From contig JAGAKI010000030.1 of assembly GCA_017625695.1 (NCBI GenBank), positions 1 to 44,301 on the forward strand: DNA of 44,301 nucleotides, given 5' to 3'. The DNA is from Clostridia bacterium (GTDB taxonomy: Bacteria > Bacillota > Clostridia > UMGS1840). The notes beneath the pieces were generated by a model. It worked only from the letters and a program-made list of their open reading frames with translations, did not search any database and had not been told where the DNA came from. Shown piece by piece: positions 6,280 through 13,283 of the stretch (the stretch's first letter is position 1; each line of letters starts with the position of its first letter). Both the position numbers and the translations under genes were made by a program.

Positions 6280-9033
6280 ATGAAAAAAATGATTTCTCTG
6301 TTCATTAGTCTCATAATATTTTTTAGTTTTGCACCGATGGCGTGTGCAGCAACGGCAGTGGAAGCTGAAAGCACGGTAATTGGCGTTTCCACATGGAAAG
6401 AGTTCTATGAGGCTTTCCGGCAAACCTGTGCAGATGCTTCGGCTGAATCCTATGTCATCAAGCTTGAAAGCGATCTCACAATGGATTTGACCACAGCATC
6501 CGCCGAAAAACAGAGCTATCTGGATGTTTCGTGCTATGGCTTTGTGACCTTTGATTTGAACGGTTATACACTTTCTTGTACAGACATTGACCCCAAATCA
6601 GAGTTTAATCCAACAAAACCACGAAAGGATTTTATTACAATCACACTTCTTCCCATCGACGACGAGATGGGCTCAGAGCTTCTGATCACCGACTCTGTGG
6701 GTGACGGTGGTATCACGATGGAAGCCTACCGTGATACAGATTCGGAGATTTCGGCTTTGTGTATTCAGGAAGCGACGATCAATAGGATGAAGGTTCCTTA
6801 CACTCTATGTACTACTCCCGTTTGTAAGCTTACGATCGACGGAGGAACCTATTCCCTTAGATCCCGTATTCGTCAAGTGGGTATGGGTACAGATGACAGA
6901 ACTAACAATTATCGCGGCACAGTCATCGCTGACCGCGTGGGTACCATTGAAATCAACGGCGGTTCCTTCTGGGCCTATGACCTTGGCTTTGATTACGGAA
7001 TGCCGGGAGATGAATGGGGAACTTACGGTGTCAGTGACAGAGAGCTTACAGCTTTCGGAACTTGCTGTTACATCGGTAGCGCCACGGTTGGCGTAAGTCC
7101 TATGAATCTTACCATCAACGGCGGTCTGTTTAATTCTTCAGGCTATTCCATTCATCATTTTTTCAGCGCTTTGAGTGAGGCTTATGCCGGTCAAGATGTG
7201 ATTGAAAAGCTGACCTTCCCCACCATCAACGGCGGTGTGTTTGAAGGTGCAATCGGATATATCGGCAGAAGCGGTGTGGAATGTGCATTCGGCAACCCTA
7301 TCGAGGAGCTTGAGGAAAGAACACTTGACACAATTATTAGCGAAGACTCTTTTGTTCATATTGCCATTGATGACGGCTACCATAACTATATTCTTAAGCC
7401 GGATAATGTAACTTTTAGCGAAGCAAACTGCCATGACTTCTGGATGATGGTAATTGGAGAAAAGCTGATTAACCTTGAAACAACACCGGCTACCGACGGA
7501 CAAACAACATATCTTACCCGCAATACCAGTCAGATTGATAACTTCACAGTAACCTACACCATTCCCGACTATCTCGGCACCAGGATTTATATTAATCCTT
7601 TTATTTACGTTGGTGAGGATATGTATGCCGGATACGGGCAGGACTACGTGGAGGTCTACTATGGTAACTATCTCGACCAGACTGTTTCGGTCCAAGCGGG
7701 AATTGAGGTAATCAGCATTGATGACACCCGTTTGGGTATGACTTTCTATAACACCTATGAAATTACAGTCGAAGCGCTTAAACCACCGTCAATTGTGACC
7801 CGACCTGCCACCACCGTCAGAGCAGAGCCGGGGGAATGGGCAGAAATGACGGTGAAGGCCAATCACGCCGAATCCTATCAGTGGTATATGATAGATGATA
7901 CCTTTGGGAGAATCCCCTTCGGAGATAATGTATTTACGTCAATGATTGACGGAATCGAAGGTTATCATTCCGAAACTTTAAGGATTATGATGAATGACCC
8001 TTGCCGTCTGAGGCTGTACTGTGTAATCACAGGCATAGACGGCACAACACAAACGACGGCAACAAGAACTATGTATTTCGGAGGTTTTCCGAGCGTTCGC
8101 GTCTTTAGCGGCGGAGAATATGAAGAGGGCGGCGATGCCACCTTTACCATCTGGGCAGACTACGCGGATCGACTCACCTGGATGGTAGCAGACAGAGGAA
8201 GCGGCAGTGCAAGCTTTTATAACCTCGAAGACTTTGCAGAAGAATCGGGATTCACCTACACAGAGACTCATCAGAAGATGCCTTCGGGAATTTATAAAGC
8301 AACCGTTACCTTCCATAATGTTACCCAAGCAAGCGTAAATAAAATTTCTGTGGGCTATGAAATGAGCAACGCCATAGGTACAACGGAATTCAATCCGGAA
8401 AATGTGCTTCCGTTTACCTTAAAGGAGATAAAGCCTGAAATCACAAAAGAGCTGGAACCCGCAAGCTGCATAGAGGGCGACAGCCTGACATATACCATTC
8501 AGGCAATGAATATGACAGATGCGGAATGGCGCTTTGAAAAGCCTGACGAGGACGGAATTGCGATAGCTTATGGCATAGACGAACTGCGCGAAGCGTTTCC
8601 GGAATCCTCGTTCATCCCGTCCTTTGAAACAGACAGCGAAACCGGGGAAAGTACAGCTACTCTTGTTATCCAAAACGCAAGATGTGAGATGTTTGATTAC
8701 ACTCTTTACGCCTATTCAAAATCTTCCAGCGGAATCTATCTTACAGGTTATGCACAGCTGGAGGTAATCCCTGTCAAGGATTTTGAAATTACCGACTGTC
8801 AGAACTCTGGCAGCTATATTACCGTGTGCTGTCCCGAAGCGGGGGATTACACCTTGTATATTGCAGGCTACGATTCGTTTGGAAAGCTGGAAGCTGTGGA
8901 GATTGCACCGTTACATTTCACCAGAGGAAAAGCAAGCTACAACACACAAAAGCCATTGGCAGATTATCCGGATATCAGGGTAATGCTTTGGGACAATCTT
9001 ATCAGCCCGCTATGTTCTTTATACCAAAAATAA
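6280..9033 (+). CDS. Large secreted protein, beta-helix-like N-terminal half with Ig-like modules
   Basis: This is a 917-residue protein. ATG 6280 follows GAGGGGG at 6266-6272 and opens a Sec signal peptide (MKKMISLFISLIIFFSF...ACA). The frame is open much further upstream, but that part overlaps the SPFH gene and has no ribosome site. Residues ~180-330 hold recurrent right-handed beta-helix turns (LTIDGGTYS, IEINGGSFW, LTINGGLFN, PTINGGVFE), as in pectin-lyase-like surface proteins. From ~500 there are Ig-like sandwiches (NHAESYQWY, SLTYTIQAMNMTDAEWRF). The C-terminus ends in a small beta module (AGYDSFGKL...DIRVMLWDNLISPLC) common at the ends of clostridial surface proteins. No SLH, LPXTG or transmembrane anchor is present, so it is probably secreted or held by partners such as the SLH protein next to it. 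Confidence 0.85.
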   Translation: MKKMISLFISLIIFFSFAPMACAATAVEAESTVIGVSTWKEFYEAFRQTCADASAESYVIKLESDLTMDLTTASAEKQSYLDVSCYGFVTFDLNGYTLSCTDIDPKSEFNPTKPRKDFITITLLPIDDEMGSELLITDSVGDGGITMEAYRDTDSEISALCIQEATINRMKVPYTLCTTPVCKLTIDGGTYSLRSRIRQVGMGTDDRTNNYRGTVIADRVGTIEINGGSFWAYDLGFDYGMPGDEWGTYGVSDRELTAFGTCCYIGSATVGVSPMNLTINGGLFNSSGYSIHHFFSALSEAYAGQDVIEKLTFPTINGGVFEGAIGYIGRSGVECAFGNPIEELEERTLDTIISEDSFVHIAIDDGYHNYILKPDNVTFSEANCHDFWMMVIGEKLINLETTPATDGQTTYLTRNTSQIDNFTVTYTIPDYLGTRIYINPFIYVGEDMYAGYGQDYVEVYYGNYLDQTVSVQAGIEVISIDDTRLGMTFYNTYEITVEALKPPSIVTRPATTVRAEPGEWAEMTVKANHAESYQWYMIDDTFGRIPFGDNVFTSMIDGIEGYHSETLRIMMNDPCRLRLYCVITGIDGTTQTTATRTMYFGGFPSVRVFSGGEYEEGGDATFTIWADYADRLTWMVADRGSGSASFYNLEDFAEESGFTYTETHQKMPSGIYKATVTFHNVTQASVNKISVGYEMSNAIGTTEFNPENVLPFTLKEIKPEITKELEPASCIEGDSLTYTIQAMNMTDAEWRFEKPDEDGIAIAYGIDELREAFPESSFIPSFETDSETGESTATLVIQNARCEMFDYTLYAYSKSSSGIYLTGYAQLEVIPVKDFEITDCQNSGSYITVCCPEAGDYTLYIAGYDSFGKLEAVEIAPLHFTRGKASYNTQKPLADYPDIRVMLWDNLISPLCSLYQK

Positions 9034-9046
9034 TCAGGTGGTAATG

Positions 9047-11458
9047 ATGAAAATGAAAAAAATTGCAACTGTTTTATTAAGCTTAATAATGATAACATCA
9101 ATAATTCCTACAGCTGTTTTTGCGACAGATTATATCCGTGAGGTATATGTTACAAATGTCCTGGAGCCGATTGCAGGGATCAAGTGGGAAAGTCAATGGG
9201 ATAAGTCTGAAATGACGTATGATAATTCATCTTACGCAGTATTTCAACAGCCTGAGTGGTATGATGAAACAGAAAAGAGATTTCTGGAGAGCAACGAAGT
9301 TTTTAAGGAAGGTCATAGCTACACCGTTCAGGTGTGGGTTGAAGCAAATGACGGCTATGAATTTGATGCCTCGACTACTGCCTACAACATGAAAGGATAC
9401 ATAAACGAAAAAGAGGCGAAGCTCAGCAAAGCGTTTGAGTATCAAAGATGGGCTATGGTAGTTGTTTCTTATACCTTTCCACAGGTTAAGAACAACAAAA
9501 AAATCACAAATGTTTCTGTTACCGACATTGTAGAACCTAAAATAGGTAAGCAGTCCATTGCCCGCCCCCATTATCTTAAATACAGCGAAGGTGTAGAAGG
9601 GTATCGGGCTTCGTGGTACGAAAATTACCACGCCGGTGCAGAGAAATTTACCGGGGTATTTGCCGAAGAAAAAACCTATACATTTGAGGTCATAATGGAA
9701 GCCAAAGAGGGCTACGAATTTGCACGCAAAGGGACCGAAGCCGATGTGACTGTCACCTTCAATGGGATAGCTACAGATGTGGTAGCCTTTGATGGTGCTG
9801 GCAGACTGTGCGTACGCTTTGAATATGAAAATCTCGGTGTTGCAAAAGAGAAGGTTATGGGCGCAATTACCTATAAAATCAAGGAGCCTGTAATTGGTGA
9901 GAACCCGTCTTACGAGGCAGAAAATCAGCGTGATGATAACCTGTATGTAATTGATACAAAGCACAGCGGCACTGTAAACGGAATTGTATGGGAAGAAGGC
10001 ATCAGCGACAACAGCCGTGTAATGAATCCTGAAGATACCTTCAAAGCCGGTGAATATTATCATGTTACTATATGGGTAAAACCTGCGGAAGGGTATTTGT
10101 TCGATCAAGACAGAAACGATGATTTTATGTTGATAGGTGCTATCAACAGTGAATATGCTATCTGTGGCGGAACTGACGAAAGTGCTTTTGTAGGATATAC
10201 ATTTGATAAGTTAGAGGAGGAAAAGCGCACAATAATATCCGAAATTGAAGCAACCTCAAACTACCCTGCCATTTGCTATATGTACGGTGGGAACTATAGC
10301 CCCAGGTTTACGATAACAAAAGGCAGTCCTGCCACAATTCATTTTACAGACTGGGAAGTAAAATATGGCAATAAGGACTGGGAGAAGCTTGCATCAAACA
10401 GAAACTTTTCGGGCGGTCTTGCAAGAATATCTGCACAAATAAGAATTGACGGAGAGGCAGCCAAAGAATATGTGCTCTCAAATGACACCAAAGTAAAGGT
10501 AAATGGCGAGGAATGGACAGTAAGCGGTGTTCGGGTGGAAGACGGAACTTCTTACGGTCATATACAATCGCCACAGATAGTTCCTGTTCCCGTAGAAGAG
10601 GCAACCACATTTACCGTAACCTTTGACAGCAAGGGCGGAAGCAAAGTAGAGCCTGTAACAGGTAGCTATTATGCTTACGGCGTAGCTGAATTTGATGATC
10701 CTGTTCGCAGCGGATATAAATTTGACGGTTGGTATAAAGACGAACAATACAGCGATAAGTTTATTTTTATAAATGATACAAATGATGTAGTAGGTGGATA
10801 TGATAGAGTTTATGAAGATATCACCCTTTATGCAAAGTGGGAGAAAAGCTCCAAAGAAGAACAGGAAGCTCCAAGTCAGACTGAAAAGCCAACCGAAATA
10901 GATGCACCACAGGAAACTCCAAAATCAGCATTTGTTGATGTTGCAAAGGGTGAGTATTACTATGATGCAGTTATGTGGGCAGCGAATGAAGGAATCACGG
11001 GCGGTACAAGTGCAACTACATTCTCTCCGGATGCTAACTGCACAAGAGCGCAGGTTGTTACCTTCCTGCACAGGATGATAGCTTCTCCTGAGCCGGCAGC
11101 AATCAGCATGCCGTTTGCGGATGTTAAAACAAGCGACTATTTCTACAAACCTGTAAAATGGGCATTCGGCAGTAAAATAACCGGCGGTACAAGCGATACT
11201 ACATTCAGTCCGGATGCTAACTGCACCAGAGCACAGGTTGTTACTTTCTTGTGGCGAACTGCAGGTCAGCCAGAACCCAGTGGAAAGAGCAATCCTTTTA
11301 CAGACGTGAAAGCAGACAGCTACTATTATGATGCTGTGCTTTGGGCAGTTGAAAACGGAATTACAGGTGGAACAAGTGCAACCACATTCAGTCCTGACAG
11401 CAACTGCACAAGGGCGCAGGTGGTAACATTCCTTTATCGATTCATAAACGCCGGGTAA
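9047..11458 (+). CDS. SLH-anchored surface protein with Listeria-Bacteroides repeat
   Basis: This is an ~803-residue protein. Several starts are possible (GTG 9038, ATG 9044, 9047, 9053); 9047 is preferred because AGGTGG at 9036-9041 lies 5 bases ahead. A signal peptide (MKMKKIATVLLSLIMITSI...VFA) leads into three related ~120-residue beta modules (ITNVSVTDIVEPKIG, ITYKIKEPVIGENP). Residues ~521-600 form a Listeria-Bacteroides (Flg_new) repeat (FTVTFDSKGGSKVEP...GYKFDGWYKD...TLYAKWEK). After a Glu/Pro-rich linker, three SLH domains end the protein (~627-803), each with TFSPD.NCTRAQVVTFL. SLH domains bind pyruvylated secondary wall polymer, so this protein is expected on the cell surface. It starts 13 bases after the preceding gene and ends 15 bases before the next. 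Confidence 0.92.
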   Translation: MKMKKIATVLLSLIMITSIIPTAVFATDYIREVYVTNVLEPIAGIKWESQWDKSEMTYDNSSYAVFQQPEWYDETEKRFLESNEVFKEGHSYTVQVWVEANDGYEFDASTTAYNMKGYINEKEAKLSKAFEYQRWAMVVVSYTFPQVKNNKKITNVSVTDIVEPKIGKQSIARPHYLKYSEGVEGYRASWYENYHAGAEKFTGVFAEEKTYTFEVIMEAKEGYEFARKGTEADVTVTFNGIATDVVAFDGAGRLCVRFEYENLGVAKEKVMGAITYKIKEPVIGENPSYEAENQRDDNLYVIDTKHSGTVNGIVWEEGISDNSRVMNPEDTFKAGEYYHVTIWVKPAEGYLFDQDRNDDFMLIGAINSEYAICGGTDESAFVGYTFDKLEEEKRTIISEIEATSNYPAICYMYGGNYSPRFTITKGSPATIHFTDWEVKYGNKDWEKLASNRNFSGGLARISAQIRIDGEAAKEYVLSNDTKVKVNGEEWTVSGVRVEDGTSYGHIQSPQIVPVPVEEATTFTVTFDSKGGSKVEPVTGSYYAYGVAEFDDPVRSGYKFDGWYKDEQYSDKFIFINDTNDVVGGYDRVYEDITLYAKWEKSSKEEQEAPSQTEKPTEIDAPQETPKSAFVDVAKGEYYYDAVMWAANEGITGGTSATTFSPDANCTRAQVVTFLHRMIASPEPAAISMPFADVKTSDYFYKPVKWAFGSKITGGTSDTTFSPDANCTRAQVVTFLWRTAGQPEPSGKSNPFTDVKADSYYYDAVLWAVENGITGGTSATTFSPDSNCTRAQVVTFLYRFINAG

Positions 11459-11473
11459 ATGAGAGGTGTTAAT

Positions 11474-12031
11474 ATGTCACGCATTATAACAAGCATCCTC
11501 CTTCTTATGACAATGGGGTTTAGCGGATGCGGTCTCTCCCGATATGATACGGATGATATTGATGGTGGAGTGAAAACATATCACAGCGGTGAAGATTCGC
11601 CAAAGGTTATAGAGTCAACAGAAATGATAAGCTTTGAATTTGAGGTTTCGCTTTATAACATTGTTTTGGAAGAAGAAAGCGAGCTTGTCGGAAGGAATTA
11701 TAAGCTGAGTGCTGGTTTAGAAGATGGAGCTGTGAAATCTAAAATCAAATGGCGTGACAGAACAGGTGCCGGAGAAGAACACGATTTCACAGCAGATGCA
11801 TCATTTCTGACAAGCCTTCAGGAAATCGTATCGAAATATAATTTTGCACAATATAACGGCTATATCAGCAAGGTAAGCGGACTCCCTGATATGTACGGTG
11901 CAAAGATTGATATAAAATACGCTTCCGGTGAATCTATATATGCTCATGATAACCAAGACGGTTTCCTTCAAACGGAAGCTGTGGTAGAGTTGATAGAGCT
12001 ATTTTCTTCCTTTAATAATATAATTGAATAG
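11474..12031 (+). CDS. Putative lipoprotein, last gene of the envelope cluster
   Basis: This is a 185-residue protein. The ATG at 11474 is chosen because GAGAGGTG (11461-11468) precedes it; an ATG directly abutting the previous stop (11459) lacks a ribosome site. A lipoprotein signal with lipobox FSGC (C19) is present. The mature part includes ISFEFEVSLYNIVLEEESELVGRNYKLSAGLEDG and a C-terminal helix with VVELIELFSSF. Its length and pattern are common among small clostridial lipoproteins, but I can name no family. It is the last plus-strand gene before a gene-poor stretch that ends in tRNA genes. Confidence 0.82.
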   Translation: MSRIITSILLLMTMGFSGCGLSRYDTDDIDGGVKTYHSGEDSPKVIESTEMISFEFEVSLYNIVLEEESELVGRNYKLSAGLEDGAVKSKIKWRDRTGAGEEHDFTADASFLTSLQEIVSKYNFAQYNGYISKVSGLPDMYGAKIDIKYASGESIYAHDNQDGFLQTEAVVELIELFSSFNNIIE

Positions 12032-12063
12032 AATCACATATTTTAGAATTTTCCCCAAAGCAC

Positions 12064-12092
12064 TTGAAATCTTTTGGGATTTGTGGTATCAT
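12064..12092 (+). promoter_or_regulatory. Possible promoter with no clear target gene
   Basis: TTGAAA (12064-12069) and TATCAT (12087-12092) are 17 bases apart, with TGTGG before the -10. The only downstream reading frame is a 19-codon ORF at 12184-12243 (MEIREEIHAKIHKLLNKSV) without a good ribosome site. It may be a remnant of a lost gene or drive a short RNA that ends at the 12295-12327 hairpin. Confidence 0.3.
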
Positions 12093-12128
12093 TATAAGCG
12101 TTAAGTAAACGATATTTGACTTATCGGT

Positions 12129-12158
12129 TGATACTTAGCGTGATACTACAATGATACT
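12129..12158 (+). repeat. Three TGATACT direct repeats
   Basis: TGATACT occurs at 12129, 12141 and 12152, with 12- and 11-base periods that put the copies on about the same face of the helix. Short direct repeats beside a tRNA gene can be integrase arm sites or remnants of one, but no integrase gene is present here. A related string (ACTTAG then TGATACTACAA) recurs near 43832-43849. Confidence 0.4.
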
Positions 12159-12294
12159 AAAAAGTCGAGCAAAGTAAAATAATATGGAGATTAGAGAAGA
12201 AATACACGCTAAAATCCATAAATTACTAAATAAATCAGTTTAGTATTAGAAAAACTTTATCGAGTGGGAATAAGCTTAACAAAATTAAGAAAAC

Positions 12295-12327
12295 AAACCC
12301 ACAGCAGGATTTTCTTGCTGTGGGTTT
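12295..12327. terminator. Intrinsic terminator-like hairpin
   Basis: A perfect 12-bp stem is formed by AAACCCACAGCA (12295-12306) and TGCTGTGGGTTT (12316-12327) with a 9-base loop. A T-rich run follows on each strand, so it can stop transcription from the right (the tRNA direction) or from the left. Confidence 0.75.
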
Positions 12328-12357
12328 CAATTTTGATAAGGAGATGGATACTCCGCC

Positions 12358-12477
12358 GTCCGATTGCCGTTGGCACTCGGCAGCTCCGACGAACCACCCT
12401 TCGATGGTTCTCATCCATTTTGATAATACAAAAAAGCACCGACAGTCGTCGATGCTTTTTGGTGGAGGGAGATGGAT
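12358..12477. repeat. 120-bp direct repeat, distal copy, with tRNA-Tyr 3' end and terminator
   Basis: This block matches 12549-12668 with one mismatch in 120 bases. On the minus strand it starts with the tRNA-Tyr 3' terminal sequence (ATCCATCTCCCTCCACCA), followed by a terminator hairpin (12432-12459) and an imperfect GAACCA/TGGTTC hairpin. The tRNA body is absent, so the tRNA part is only a 3' fragment. A shorter third echo of the same tRNA end (GGAGATGGATACTC) lies at 12340-12353. Confidence 0.9.
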
Positions 12478-12548
12478 ACTCTGCGCTGCTTGATTTTTCG
12501 ACCGCCCTTGGCGGTTAGCGAAAACTCTTCGCTGCTCGAGACTTCGCA

Positions 12549-12668
12549 GTCCGATTGCCGTTGGCACTCGGCAGCTCCGACGAACCATCCTTCGATGGTT
12601 CTCATCCATTTTGATAATACAAAAAAGCACCGACAGTCGTCGATGCTTTTTGGTGGAGGGAGATGGAT
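12549..12668. repeat. 120-bp direct repeat, proximal copy, overlapping the intact tRNA-Tyr 3' end
   Basis: This is the partner of the 12358-12477 copy, with starts 191 bases apart. Its right end (12651-12668) is the last 18 bases of the intact tRNA-Tyr gene. Between the copies lies 71 bp of unique sequence. Such a tRNA-end duplication can be left by integration and loss of a mobile element, or by simple tandem duplication. Confidence 0.9.
12621..12650 (-). terminator. Terminator of the tRNA-Thr/tRNA-Tyr transcript
   Basis: Read on the minus strand, directly after the tRNA CCA end, AAAAGCATCGAC and GTCGGTGCTTTT form a 12-bp stem (one G-T pair) around a GACT loop, followed by a T run. It is duplicated in the distal repeat copy. 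Confidence 0.85.
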
Positions 12669-12735
12669 TCGAACCATCGAAGCAAGATGCAACAGATTTA
12701 CAGTCTGCCCCCTTTGGCCACTCGGGAACCCCTCC
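12651..12735 (-). tRNA. tRNA-Tyr (anticodon GTA)
   Basis: This is an 85-base class II tRNA with a long variable arm and encoded CCA. The acceptor stem pairs GGAGGGG with TCCCTCC, the anticodon stem-loop reads CAGACTGTAAATCTG, and the T arm is ATGGTTCGAATCCAT. It is transcribed after tRNA-Thr, 17 bases downstream, from one promoter. Confidence 0.97.
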
Positions 12736-12752
12736 ATATTCAACTGAAAAAG

Positions 12753-12828
12753 TGGAGCTGGTGATGGGACTCGAACCCGCAACCTGCTGATTACAAATCA
12801 GCTGCTCTGCCAATTGAGCTACACCAGC
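12753..12828 (-). tRNA. tRNA-Thr (anticodon TGT)
   Basis: This is a 76-base cloverleaf with encoded CCA. The acceptor stem is GCTGGTG/CACCAGC, the anticodon stem-loop is CTGATTTGTAATCAG giving anticodon TGT, and the T arm carries GGTTCGAGTCC. It is the first gene of a two-tRNA unit. Confidence 0.97.
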
Positions 12829-12870
12829 ATAGGTGTGGGAAAAAGTTCAATCATCAATTTCACCTTAGTG

Positions 12871-12899
12871 ATTATAACACAAGCAACACCGTTTGTCAA
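12871..12899 (-). promoter_or_regulatory. Consensus promoter of the tRNA unit
   Basis: On the minus strand TTGACA (12894-12899) and TATAAT (12871-12876) are perfect sigma-A hexamers with a 17-base spacer, placed ~40 bases upstream of tRNA-Thr. This strength is typical of stable-RNA genes. Confidence 0.93.
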
Positions 12900-13020
12900 G
12901 CATTTTTTTTATTTTTCCGAGAAAAAGTTCCGAATGTCTGAAAACAGGCGGTTTTTTGGTGGAAATTTTCTGTTTCCGATGAAAAACAGATGCCATATTT
13001 CGACAAAATAGAATTTTACA

Positions 13021-13049
13021 TTGTTTTTTTGGATTACTTATGATATAAT
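13021..13049 (+). promoter_or_regulatory. Probable promoter of the TIR-NACHT gene
   Basis: TTGTTT (13021-13026) and a perfect TATAAT (13044-13049) are 17 bases apart. Transcription would start near 13056, inside the first hairpin of the array, giving a leader of ~230 bases before ATG 13284. A second TATAAT at 13227 lacks a recognisable -35. Confidence 0.6.
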
Positions 13050-13194
13050 GAATTCAACAAAGTTGAATTCAGCTAAATTCGCCAGAAGGCGAGCTAAATG
13101 TGCTAACGCACGCTAAATTACTTCGTAGCTAAATTGACCTATGGTCAGCTAATGGCGAATTTAATTTAGCTGTTTCGATAGAAACAATTTAGCT
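13050..13194 (+). repeat. Array of short hairpins separated by the octamer AGCTAAAT
   Basis: Six perfect small stem-loops of unrelated stem sequence lie in a row: GAATTCAAC/GTTGAATTC (13050-13070), TCGCC/GGCGA (13079-13092), GTGC/GCAC (13100-13111), TAC/GTA (13119-13127), TGACC/GGTCA (13135-13147) and TGTTTC/GAAACA (13171-13186). The first five are separated by AGCTAAAT or a one-base variant (13071, 13092, 13111, 13127, 13147). Two inverted copies, ATTTAGCT, flank the last hairpin (13164-13171, 13187-13194). GGCGAAT (13154-13160) can also pair back to ATTCGCC (13077-13083). No coding capacity is seen. It may be a structured leader RNA or a small palindromic mobile element. Confidence 0.85.
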
Positions 13195-13283
13195 AAAAGA
13201 GTGGCATCTAAATCGTTCGCTGATTTTATAATAATTTTATGCGATTGTCAATGAGCTGAACTATGGATTCGGAGGAACCGTCT

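Noticed and set aside
9227-10108. A 293-codon antisense frame inside the SLH gene
   Set aside because: The plus-strand gene has signal peptide and SLH domains; the antisense frame has no ribosome site and reads as a composition shadow.
12235-12813. Minus-strand frames of 60-192 codons across the tRNA and repeat region
   Set aside because: They run through two tRNA genes, terminators and a duplicated block, and have no ribosome site or protein-like composition.
13050-13194. CRISPR array
   Set aside because: The constant octamer is too short, unit spacing varies from 16 to 21 bases, the between-parts are palindromes and no cas gene is near.
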